The position numbers were made by a program, and so were the translations under genes. From Sphingomicrobium flavum (GTDB taxonomy: Bacteria; Pseudomonadota; Alphaproteobacteria; Sphingomonadales; Sphingomonadaceae), in NCBI RefSeq assembly GCF_024721605.1, contig NZ_CP102630.1:310001-374000 (forward strand): a stretch of 64,000 nt of DNA. The letters are read 5' to 3'. This document shows positions 52,250 to 59,565 of the stretch, piece by piece. Each line of letters opens with the position of its first letter. The stretch's first letter is position 1. The notes beneath the pieces are model-generated. The model saw only the letters and a list, made by a program, of their open reading frames with translations, was not told the origin of the DNA and did no database searches.

Positions 52250-53035
52250 CTAAGCGGGAGCCCAGCCGGTAAAGTGCAGGATGTCGAACGTCTCGCTAAA
52301 CTTGCCGCTCTCATCGACCTGGTTGCCCAGATGGCCGCGGGCTGCGTCATAAGCCGCCTTGCCAAGATAGCGGCGGTCACGGGCGTTGAGGATGTTGGTC
52401 GCTCCCATCGCGCGAAGATCGTCAACCAGCTTGGCCAGGCTGGGATATCTTGCGGTTACGCGATCGACATCCACCACAGGCATGTTGAGGCCGATATTGG
52501 TCAATAGCTGCGTCAGGCCCGCTGGGTCGATGCGCGGATGGACATGGGCGCTCGTGGCACCGCGCAGCTGGTCTGCGGCGGCCATTGCGCCGCGCAGCGC
52601 GCGCAGGCTGTCGCCCCCCGCCATTGCCCCGATCAACAGCCCGCCAGGTCGCAGCGCAAGGCGCATGCGCAGCAGGGCGTCCTCCAGATTATTGGCGCTT
52701 TCAAGCGAGCCCAGCGCGATGACGAGATCGACGCTTTGCGGTTCGATGTCGAGCTGATCTTCCCGTTCGTGCCGGCCCCCCGCCGCGGCGGCAAGCAGCG
52801 CGCCAGGTTCGGCGATACGCAAGGTGCCCTCGCCGCCGCGCATGCGCAGCCAGCCGGCCCATTGCGGGTTGGGGCAGCCCACCAGCAGAATGTCGCGAAA
52901 ATCGCGCTGGACGCTCGCCAGCCGTTCACCAATATCTTCGAAGGCGCGGTCATAAAGGAAGGTCTCGACCCCCTTCATGGCGGCGCGGTCGCGGCGCAGG
53001 GCGCGCAAATCGGAATCGAAAAGTGTTGGCGGCAT
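52250..53035 (-). CDS. SAM-dependent methyltransferase, BioC/NDUFAF5-like
   Basis: 261 residues. PPTLFDSDLRALRRDRA at the N-terminus is typical of the NDUFAF5-like group, then FRDILLVGCPNPQWAGWLRMRG in place of the SAM motif I and DLVIALGSLESANNLEDALLRMRLALRPGGLLIGAMAGGDSL as motifs II-III. Homologues methylate or hydroxylate complex I subunits in mitochondria, or malonyl-ACP (BioC); the substrate here is unknown. A longer frame upstream overlaps the comF start and was rejected. It is divergent from comF (45 bases). Confidence 0.85.
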   Translation of the reverse strand: MPPTLFDSDLRALRRDRAAMKGVETFLYDRAFEDIGERLASVQRDFRDILLVGCPNPQWAGWLRMRGGEGTLRIAEPGALLAAAAGGRHEREDQLDIEPQSVDLVIALGSLESANNLEDALLRMRLALRPGGLLIGAMAGGDSLRALRGAMAAADQLRGATSAHVHPRIDPAGLTQLLTNIGLNMPVVDVDRVTARYPSLAKLVDDLRAMGATNILNARDRRYLGKAAYDAARGHLGNQVDESGKFSETFDILHFTGWAPA

Positions 53036-53080
53036 TTCGGGGCGGCTTGTGTAACAGCGGCGTTGCCGCGACAAGGGGGC

Positions 53081-53818
53081 ATGTCCCTGGCCCAGCATAT
53101 CGGTCGGTCGATCCTCGACTTTGCGCTGCCCCCGCGCTGCTCGGGCTGCGGCGAGATCGTCGATGCGCCGGGGAGCTTCTGCTCGGGCTGCTGGAGTGCG
53201 GTCGATTGGCTGACCGAAGGGGTCTGCCAGCAATGTTCGATCCCCTTGGAGGGCGCCGAGCAGGAAGTCTGCGCCGCGTGCCTTGCGGAGCCGCTCAGGA
53301 TCGGGCGGCTAGTGGCGGCGACCATCTATGACGACACGAGCAGGACGCTTGCGCTTAAGCTCAAACATGGCCGCCGGGTCGCGCTGGCGCGCACGATGGC
53401 AGCAAGCATGGCCCGGCGGCTCAGCGCTGACGATCAGGAGGGGGCGCCCTTGCTGGTTCCCGTGCCACTGCATCGCTGGCGGATATGGAAACGCGGGTTC
53501 AATCAGTCGGGGCTGCTTGCTGCCGAACTGGGGAGGCGGCTGGGCTGGAAATGGTCGCCCGATGTCCTGGTGCGGACCCGTGCGACCCAACCGCTGGGAG
53601 GCCTGAGCCGTGGCCAACGGCACAAGATGGTGCGCGGTGCCTTTGCGGTGACTGACGTCATGTCCGTGAAGGATCGCCGCATCATGCTGGTCGACGACGT
53701 CTATACGACGGGCAGCACCGTGGAGGCGTGCGCGATCGCGCTACAACGTGCCGGAGCCGCGCGGGTCGATGCGGCGGTCTGGGCTCGCGTGCAACGACCC
53801 CGCCATCTCAAACATTGA
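53081..53818 (+). CDS. ComF family phosphoribosyltransferase-like protein
   Basis: 245 residues from the ATG at 53081 (AAGGGGG upstream). N-terminal zinc-binding cysteines C20, C23, C34, C37 and a second cluster (GVCQQC, EVCAACL), then the PRTase motif IMLVDDVYTTGSTVEAC. ComF proteins support DNA uptake in competent bacteria; elsewhere their role is less clear. An apparent long frame starting at 52538 is a shadow of the methyltransferase gene. Confidence 0.9.
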   Translation: MSLAQHIGRSILDFALPPRCSGCGEIVDAPGSFCSGCWSAVDWLTEGVCQQCSIPLEGAEQEVCAACLAEPLRIGRLVAATIYDDTSRTLALKLKHGRRVALARTMAASMARRLSADDQEGAPLLVPVPLHRWRIWKRGFNQSGLLAAELGRRLGWKWSPDVLVRTRATQPLGGLSRGQRHKMVRGAFAVTDVMSVKDRRIMLVDDVYTTGSTVEACAIALQRAGAARVDAAVWARVQRPRHLKH

Positions 53819-53852
53819 GGCCCTATAGTCTTTGAAGGAAATTTCGGATCAC

Positions 53853-54113
53853 ATGGCAAAAGTTGAAATTTACACCAAGGCGACCTGTCCCTTCTGCATT
53901 CGGGCGAAGAAATTGCTCGATATGAAGGGTGTCGACTATGAGGAACATGAAATCAGTGGCGGAGGGGCGCGACGCGAGGAGATGATCCAGCGTGCCGATG
54001 GCCGCACCACCGTGCCGCAAATCTTCATCGATGATCGCCATCTTGGCGGCTGTGACGATCTGATGCGGCTCGAGATGGAAGGCCAGTTGGACGAGATGTT
54101 GCAGGCGGCCTGA
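53853..54113 (+). CDS. grxC: glutaredoxin 3
   Basis: 86 residues. Dithiol active site C12-P-F-C15 (YTKATCPFCIRAKKLL), the cis-proline segment TTVPQIFIDDRHLGGCDD and the usual length. Reduces disulfides and glutathione mixed disulfides. Start at 53853 with GAAGGA upstream; a TTG further up is possible. Its stop overlaps the next ATG (TGATG). Confidence 0.95.
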   Translation: MAKVEIYTKATCPFCIRAKKLLDMKGVDYEEHEISGGGARREEMIQRADGRTTVPQIFIDDRHLGGCDDLMRLEMEGQLDEMLQAA

Positions 54114-54937
54114 TGACGCGGATCGCGCTTTATCAGGCCAACACGGGCGTCGACCCTCACAAGAATGCGCGCGATATCGAGCAAGCGGTCGCGATGGCGG
54201 CAGCCGAAGGCGCTGCCATGCTGTTCACGCCCGAAATGTCCGGCATGCTCGACGGCAACCGCGACCGCGCTGCCGCGAATATCCGCCGTGAAGAGGATGA
54301 CGTGACGCTGGCTGCGGCGCGGGCTGCGGCGGCCAGGCACGGAATCTGGGTGCATCTCGGCTCGCTCGCGCTCGACCGGGGCGATGGGCGCTGGGCCAAT
54401 CGGGCCTTCGTGATCGACGGTGAGGGCGAAGTGCGGGGGCGCTATGACAAGATGCACCTGTTCGATGTCGACCTGCCGACCGGCGAAAGCTGGCGCGAAA
54501 GCGCGGTCTATGCCGGTGGTGACGGGCCGGTCATCGTGCGCGGCACGCCGGCGGGCGATCTGGGGCTGACCATCTGCTACGATCTGCGCTTCCCGGCCTT
54601 GTTCGCCGCACTGGCAGAAGCGGGCGCCGATGCGATTGCCATTCCTGCAGCCTTTACCGTGCCGACGGGCAAGGCGCATTGGCATGTTATGCAACGCGCC
54701 CGGGCGATCGAGGCGGGGCTGTTTGTCGTCTCCGCAGCGCAGGACGGGCGGCATGAAGATGGGCGCGAAACCTTTGGGCACAGTTTGGTGATCGATCCAT
54801 GGGGCGAGGTGCTGCTCGATATGGGTGAGGGCAAGGGACTTGGCTTTGCCGAGATCGATCTTGGGCGGATCAGGGAAGTGCGCGGGCGGGTGCCGGCGCT
54901 GGACCATCGGCGCAAAATCGGGCCGGTGAGCGATTGA
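54113..54937 (+). CDS. carbon-nitrogen hydrolase (Nit1/omega-amidase type)
   Basis: 274 residues. The nitrilase-superfamily triad is E41 (FTPEMSGM), K113 (YDKMHLFDVD) and C155 (TICYDLRFP). The sequence DKMHLFDVDLP and the length fit the Nit1 group, which deaminates damaged glutathione, or omega-amidase (Nit2). Coupling to grxC by TGATG supports a link with glutathione repair, as inference. Confidence 0.9.
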   Translation: MTRIALYQANTGVDPHKNARDIEQAVAMAAAEGAAMLFTPEMSGMLDGNRDRAAANIRREEDDVTLAAARAAAARHGIWVHLGSLALDRGDGRWANRAFVIDGEGEVRGRYDKMHLFDVDLPTGESWRESAVYAGGDGPVIVRGTPAGDLGLTICYDLRFPALFAALAEAGADAIAIPAAFTVPTGKAHWHVMQRARAIEAGLFVVSAAQDGRHEDGRETFGHSLVIDPWGEVLLDMGEGKGLGFAEIDLGRIREVRGRVPALDHRRKIGPVSD

Positions 54938-54971
54938 TTGGCGGGCAAAAGCACCATAATGGGGGCCTCGT

Positions 54972-55048
54972 GGCTCCGTAGCTCAGGTGGATAGAGCGTC
55001 GGTTTCCTAAACCGCAGGTCGCAGGTTCGAGTCCTGCCGGGGCCACCA
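54972..55048 (+). tRNA. tRNA-Arg (CCT)
   Basis: 77 bases. Acceptor GGCTCCG pairs with CGGGGCC (one G-T pair), discriminator A, CCA encoded. Anticodon stem GGTTT/AAACC with the anticodon CCT, T arm GCAGGTTCGAGTCCTGC. Confidence 0.95.
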
Positions 55049-55077
55049 GACTTTCGAGCGATTTCAGGGGTTTGACC

Positions 55078-55308
55078 ATGCTGCGCCGCCTTTTCACCGA
55101 ACATCCTGACAGCCTGGGGATGAGTTGGTCCGAGCATGGCGGCGGGGCGGCGCGGATGGGGATCAAGATGGTGCTGGGCGGCATGGCCTGCCTGATCCAC
55201 GCGCTGATCCCGGGGCTGTTCGTGCGCACGACCAGCAATCTGGTGGACGAACTGCACAGCACCACCCATAAGCGTAATGCCCTTTTCCTGAACGATTACG
55301 AGATATGA
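55078..55308 (+). CDS. DUF6356-like small membrane protein
   Basis: 76 residues. [46 protein letters not shown] contains one or two membrane segments and conserved histidines; the plan is that of the DUF6356 group of sphingomonads and related genera (from memory). No activity known. The start at 55078 is preferred to a TTG at 55072. Its stop overlaps the folE start (ATGA). Confidence 0.8.
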   Translation: MLRRLFTEHPDSLGMSWSEHGGGAARMGIKMVLGGMACLIHALIPGLFVRTTSNLVDELHSTTHKRNALFLNDYEI

Positions 55309-55916
55309 GCGATAGCCCGACCAATGGCGACCTGGTGACGCCGACCAAAAAGATTGCCGTGCCAGACGATGTGCAGGAGGCGGTCAAGACGATCATCCGC
55401 TGGGCGGGTGACGATCCCGAGCGCGAGGGTCTGCTCGACACGCCGGCGCGCGTGGCGCGGGCGTGGAAGGAATATGCCAAGGGCTATGGCGAGGATCCCT
55501 CGACCCATCTGTCGCGCACCTTCGAGGAAGTGGGCGGCTATGACGAGATCGTGCTGCTGAAGGACATCCCCTTCCAGTCGCATTGCGAGCATCACATGGC
55601 GCCGATCATCGGCAAGGCGTCGATCGCCTACCTGCCGGGCGACAAGGTGGTGGGGATCAGCAAACTGGCGCGGGTGCTGCACGGCTATGCGCGACGCCTG
55701 CAGGTGCAGGAGCGGCTGACCGCGCAGGTCGCCGACTGCATCTGGGAGCACCTGTCGCCGCGCGGGCTGGCAGTGGTGATCGAGGCCAGTCATGCCTGCA
55801 TGACCGCGCGCGGGGTCAATACGCCCGGCGTGATGATGACCACCAGCCGGATGATGGGGACTTTTCGCGAGGATGAGCGCAGCCGCAAGGAAGTGCTGGC
55901 CCTAATGGGGTATTGA
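55305..55916 (+). CDS. folE: GTP cyclohydrolase I
   Basis: 203 residues. GTP to dihydroneopterin triphosphate, the first step of folate synthesis. Zinc ligands C94 and H97 (SHCEHHM) with the later C in SHACMTARG, and the family core [45 protein letters not shown]. Overlaps the preceding small gene by ATGA. Confidence 0.97.
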   Translation: MSDSPTNGDLVTPTKKIAVPDDVQEAVKTIIRWAGDDPEREGLLDTPARVARAWKEYAKGYGEDPSTHLSRTFEEVGGYDEIVLLKDIPFQSHCEHHMAPIIGKASIAYLPGDKVVGISKLARVLHGYARRLQVQERLTAQVADCIWEHLSPRGLAVVIEASHACMTARGVNTPGVMMTTSRMMGTFREDERSRKEVLALMGY

Positions 55917-55989
55917 GCGGCCATCAAAGCCGTTGCAATTCAGCGCTGTAGCTCTATTGATCAGTCTCGTTCTGGAGGCGTTATCATCC

Positions 55990-57513
55990 GTGCTGAATAG
56001 TGTTGCCGACCCACATTTTTGCGAGCCTGCCAACGATGCCGCGCGTGTTGCAGTCTTGCAGCGCTATGACCTGGAAAGCCTGGAGGACGATCCCGATCTG
56101 AACGGGATCCGCAGCTTTGCCGCCAAATTGTTCGACGCGCCGATCGCGCTGGTCAGCCTGGTCGGCGCGGATCACCAGCGTTTCCTGTCCCGCCAGGGGA
56201 TCGGCCAATCGTCGACCCCGCGATCGATCAGCTTTTGCCAGCATGCCATGCTGCGCGAGGATGTGATGGTGGTGGCGGATGCGAGCAATGATCCGCTGTT
56301 CAAAGACAACCCGCTGGTTACGGGGGAGCCGGGCATCCGGTTCTATGCTGGGGCGCCGCTGATCTCCGAGGAAGGCGCGCCGATGGGCACGCTGTGCGTG
56401 ATCGACCGCGTGCCGCGCGACGGGATCAGCGATTTGCAGCGCGAGGGCCTGAAAGTGCTGGCAGCTGCCGTGCTGCGGCGGCTGACGACGCGGCGGCGCG
56501 AAGTGGAGATGACGGCCGGGCGCGAAGAAGCCGACCGGTTGCTGCAGGCGAGCCAGAGGCAGTTCGACAATCTGGCCGATGCCTTGCCGCAAATGGCCTG
56601 GTCGACCGATGCCGAGGGCATTCCCGATTATTTCAATCAGCGCTGGTACGACTTTACCGGCACAAAGCCGGGCGAGCATTTCAGCGAGAAATGGGTCGAA
56701 CTGCTCCACCCCGACGATCGCGAGCGTGCGGCCGCGGTGTGGGGCAAGGCGGTGGCAAGCGGCGAGCCCTATGAGGTGGAATATCGCATGCGGGGAGCGG
56801 ACGGCGATTATCGCTGGACCCTGGCGCGCGGGCTGCCGGTGATGGACGATGGCGGTCAGATCATCCGCTGGTTCGGCAGCAATACCGATATCCACCAGAC
56901 TCGCCTGCTCATCGAAGGGCAGGAGCTGTTGAGCCGCGAGCTATCGCACCGGATCAAGAATATCTTTTCGGTGGTGGCGGGGCTGGTGAGTTTCGCCAGC
57001 CGTGCGCATCCGCAGATGAAGGATCTGGCGACCACACTGAGCGACCGGATTGCGGCGCTGGGGCGGGCGCATAATTATGTGCGGCCCATTGCCGACCAGC
57101 CGGCACAGCGCACCAGCCTGCAGGCGCTGCTGGGCGACCTGTTTGCGCCCTACGAGGCCGACGGGCAGGCGCGGGTGCATATCCGCGGCGATGACCGGGA
57201 TGTGGGAGAGGGCGCGGTCACCCCGCTGGCGCTGGCCTTTCACGAGCTGGCGACCAATGCGGTCAAATATGGCGGGCTTTCGACCAATGCGGGTCGTGTC
57301 GATATCGCGATCGACCAGCAGGGCGACGAGCTGGTGGTGACCTGGCGCGAGAACGGCGGGCCTTCGGTGGCGGGCGAGCCCGAGCGGCGCGGCTTTGGCA
57401 GCGATCTTATCCAGACGTCGATCGTGCGCCAGCTCAAGGGCTCGGTCGAGCGTGACTGGGGTGAGAGCGGGCTGGTAGCGACGATCCGGCTGCCGGTGGA
57501 CCGGATCGCCTAG
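55990..57513 (+). CDS. HWE-type sensor histidine kinase with GAF and PAS domains
   Basis: 507 residues from a GTG with GGAGG 11 bases upstream; other starts upstream (TTG at 55933) are possible. GAF domain (about 15-170), PAS (about 185-310, NLADALPQMAWSTDAEG), then an HWE kinase domain: phospho-acceptor H320 (ELSHRIKNIFSVV), N423 (HELATNAVKYG) and the W452-x-E454 pair (TWRENGG) that names the family. There is no membrane span, so it is cytoplasmic. No response regulator adjoins. HWE kinases often act in light or general stress signalling in alphaproteobacteria, but no flavin or bilin cysteine can be assigned here. Confidence 0.9.
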   Translation: MLNSVADPHFCEPANDAARVAVLQRYDLESLEDDPDLNGIRSFAAKLFDAPIALVSLVGADHQRFLSRQGIGQSSTPRSISFCQHAMLREDVMVVADASNDPLFKDNPLVTGEPGIRFYAGAPLISEEGAPMGTLCVIDRVPRDGISDLQREGLKVLAAAVLRRLTTRRREVEMTAGREEADRLLQASQRQFDNLADALPQMAWSTDAEGIPDYFNQRWYDFTGTKPGEHFSEKWVELLHPDDRERAAAVWGKAVASGEPYEVEYRMRGADGDYRWTLARGLPVMDDGGQIIRWFGSNTDIHQTRLLIEGQELLSRELSHRIKNIFSVVAGLVSFASRAHPQMKDLATTLSDRIAALGRAHNYVRPIADQPAQRTSLQALLGDLFAPYEADGQARVHIRGDDRDVGEGAVTPLALAFHELATNAVKYGGLSTNAGRVDIAIDQQGDELVVTWRENGGPSVAGEPERRGFGSDLIQTSIVRQLKGSVERDWGESGLVATIRLPVDRIA

Positions 57514-57552
57514 CAAAGAAAAGGCCTGCGCAAGCGAACGCTCACGCAGGCC
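57513..57552 (-). terminator. rho-independent terminator after the acidic lipoprotein gene
   Basis: Stem GGCCTGCG (57523-57530) pairs with CGCAGGCC (57545-57552), with an inner AGCG/CGCT palindrome. On the minus strand it is followed by TTTTCTTT. It also closes the histidine kinase gene on the other side. Confidence 0.85.
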
Positions 57553-57576
57553 CGATCCTTTTGATGAGATCAGCGC

Positions 57577-57843
57577 TTACTGATCGGTGTCGACATCGAC
57601 CGAGACGTCATCATTGACATCGACCGAACCTTCGACACTGACGCCGTCGCTATCGACGCCGACGGTCATGCCATCCTGGTCTGCAGGCATGGTTTCATCG
57701 ACAACCACGGTGGTGTCGGTGCCGTCAGTGGTATCGGTCATGACGGTATCGTCGGTGGCCGTGCTATCGTCGGCCGCTTCGGTGCAGGCTGCGAGCGAGA
57801 GGGCGGTGGCGGCCGACAATGCGGCGATAGTGAACTTCTTCAT
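57577..57843 (-). CDS. small acidic lipoprotein, repetitive
   Basis: 88 residues. Lipobox LAACTEA (C about 20), then a mature part made almost only of D, T, V, S, E and G (DTVMTDTTDGTDTTVVVDET, then VEGSVDVNDDVSVDVDTDQ), with no motif. It resembles calcium-binding-like or disordered surface stretches. AAGGAG precedes the ATG; the extension to 57945 has no support. Function unknown. Confidence 0.7.
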   Translation of the reverse strand: MKKFTIAALSAATALSLAACTEAADDSTATDDTVMTDTTDGTDTTVVVDETMPADQDGMTVGVDSDGVSVEGSVDVNDDVSVDVDTDQ

Positions 57844-57938
57844 GGTGATGCTCCTTAAAAATGCATTCGGCCACCAACGTCGGACAGCCGACATCCGTTC
57901 CCCTTGTCGATAAACGAACCAAATAGGCAAAACATTAC

Positions 57939-57967
57939 TTGACATCGTGACGCTCTTTGGTTATAGA
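57939..57967 (+). promoter_or_regulatory. strong sigma70-like promoter
   Basis: TTGACA (57939-57944), 17 bases, TATAGA (57962-57967), the best consensus pair I noticed in the window. It reads into the DUF2793 fragment, whose coding similarity begins right at the -10 box. Confidence 0.65.
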
Positions 57968-58032
57968 TCAGGAAGATCGAAGAAGTCGGTCAAGCTGCCA
58001 AGGAAATCGCGCATAATGAGGCGCTGCAGCAG

Positions 58033-58446
58033 TTGGAAATGCTGGTGCAGCCTGTGATCGATGGCGGGCCGCTGGCGGCGCCGCCGGTGTCGCCGCTACC
58101 CGGCGACATGGCCATTGTCGCCAGCGGGGCGACCGGGAGCTTTGCCGGCCATGATGGTGCCGTTGCGCTATACGGTGTGGACGGGTGGCGGTTTTTCGCG
58201 CCCTTCGATGGCTGCGCAGTCTTTGACACAGCCGGCGGAGATGTATGGCGATACGCTTTGGGGTCGGGCTGGACGACTGCGGGGTTGAGCGGATCGGCGC
58301 TGATGATCGATGGCGTCCAGGTGGTCGGAAGCCGGCAAGCGGCGATCCTCGATCCCCAAGGTGGATCCGGGGCGGACAGCAAGGCGCGCACTGCTATCGC
58401 CGAAATCTTGGCTGCGCTGCGTACGCATGGATTGATCGCGACCTGA
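58033..58446 (+). CDS. DUF2793 protein, N-terminus probably truncated
   Basis: 137 residues from the first usable ATG. GGPLAAPPVSPLPGDMAIVASGATGSFAGHDGAVALYGVDGWRFFAPFDG is typical of DUF2793, a domain found in phage-tail and gene-transfer-agent-like cassettes. The frame continues upstream to 57967 with the family's own motif VGQAAKEIAHNEAL, but no start codon exists there and an in-frame TAG precedes it at 57964. So it is either a fragment or starts at a non-standard codon. No phage genes adjoin. Third-position use is like the neighbours. Confidence 0.7.
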   Translation: MEMLVQPVIDGGPLAAPPVSPLPGDMAIVASGATGSFAGHDGAVALYGVDGWRFFAPFDGCAVFDTAGGDVWRYALGSGWTTAGLSGSALMIDGVQVVGSRQAAILDPQGGSGADSKARTAIAEILAALRTHGLIAT

Positions 58447-58515
58447 CGCAGTTGGGGCTTGCGGTCAGGGCAAATGCTTCCGATACTCCGCGGCGTCTAT
58501 TTGGGGAGTGGGATC

Positions 58516-58944
58516 ATGTCCTGGTTGGGTAGAAGCGTTGCCGTGCTTGCCGCATTGTCGACGGCGTCGTTGGCACAGGTTGCCGATGGTGCCGTGCAGG
58601 AAGCGGCGGCGCCAGGGCCATTCATCGTCTTCTTCGATTGGGACGGGCGCACCATCGCGCGCGATGACGGGGATATCCTTTCCGCGGTGTTGGAAGCCTA
58701 TCGCGCCAATCCGGATTATCGGCTCTCGCTCGTCGGTCATAGCGACCGGTCGGGACCGGCGGGGCACAACCGCGTGCTGGCGCGGGGCCGCGCGGTCACG
58801 GTTCGCGATTATCTCGTAGAGCAGGGTATCCCGAGCAGCGCGATGAGCGTGTCATCGGCTGGGGAAGACCGGCCACTGATCGCGACCGCCGATGGCGTAC
58901 GCGAGGCGCAGAACAGGCGTGTCGAGGTAGAGTTCATCCGATAA
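58516..58944 (+). CDS. OmpA-like periplasmic protein
   Basis: 142 residues with a signal peptide (SVAVLAALSTASLAQ). The mature part is an OmpA C-terminal peptidoglycan-binding domain: FFDWDGRTIARDDGDIL, YRLSLVGHSDRSGPAGHNRVLARGRAVTVRDYLVEQGIP and NRRVEVEFI. There is no beta-barrel. Probably binds the cell wall. Start at 58516 preferred over 58459 because it gives the signal peptide. Confidence 0.88.
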   Translation: MSWLGRSVAVLAALSTASLAQVADGAVQEAAAPGPFIVFFDWDGRTIARDDGDILSAVLEAYRANPDYRLSLVGHSDRSGPAGHNRVLARGRAVTVRDYLVEQGIPSSAMSVSSAGEDRPLIATADGVREAQNRRVEVEFIR

Positions 58945-59007
58945 CGGCTGTGGAACGAAGGGCGTCTTGTGGGATTTCCCTTTTGAACGACTTTTGAAGG
59001 GAATATC

Positions 59008-59565
59008 ATGCGCTCGACCATCAGCCTTTTCGCTCTCGCCGCCCTGCTGTCGGCCTGCACCAATGACAGCGCCGGCAATGCCGAGGATGCGGGTGAGGGC
59101 GCGGCGGACACCGCAGAGCGCAGCCTGACACTGAAAAATAGCGATGGCGCGGACGTCGGCTCCGTATCGCTGCGTCAAGAGCCGAGCGGGATCATGCTGG
59201 CCGTTAATGTGGCTGGTCTGGAGCCGGGTGCGAAGGCGGTTCACCTTCATGAAACGGGCGATTGTTCGGCCGGAGACTTTACCTCGGCAGGTGGCCATTG
59301 GAACCCCGAGGGCAAAAGCCATGGGCGCGATAATCCGCAGGGTGCGCATCTGGGCGACCTTGCCAACCTGCAAGTCGGCGAGGATGGGAGCGGGGAAAGC
59401 CGCTATCTCGTCACCGGGGTTAGCCTTTCGGGCAGCGCGCCGATGATCGACGACGAAGATGGTACCGCGCTGGTCATCCATGCCGGCGCGGATGACTATA
59501 AGAGCGATCCGGCCGGCGATGCCGGTGATCGGGTCGCCTGCGTTGTCGTCTCCACTGCCGGCTAG
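59008..59565 (+). CDS. sodC: Cu-Zn superoxide dismutase, lipoprotein
   Basis: 185 residues. Lipobox at C17 (LLSAC), an acidic linker, then the SOD domain. Metal ligands as in the family: copper H79, H81, H97, H158; zinc H97, H105, H114, D117; the disulfide pair C86 and C178 and the catalytic R175. It removes superoxide in the periplasm. Its TAG stop shares the palindrome CTAG with the convergent uvrA stop. Confidence 0.95.
   Translation: MRSTISLFALAALLSACTNDSAGNAEDAGEGAADTAERSLTLKNSDGADVGSVSLRQEPSGIMLAVNVAGLEPGAKAVHLHETGDCSAGDFTSAGGHWNPEGKSHGRDNPQGAHLGDLANLQVGEDGSGESRYLVTGVSLSGSAPMIDDEDGTALVIHAGADDYKSDPAGDAGDRVACVVVSTAG

Noticed and set aside
52538-53080. 181-codon N-terminal extension of comF
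   Set aside because: It runs antisense through the methyltransferase gene; ComF proteins begin at the zinc cluster, and a good ribosome site lies at 53081.
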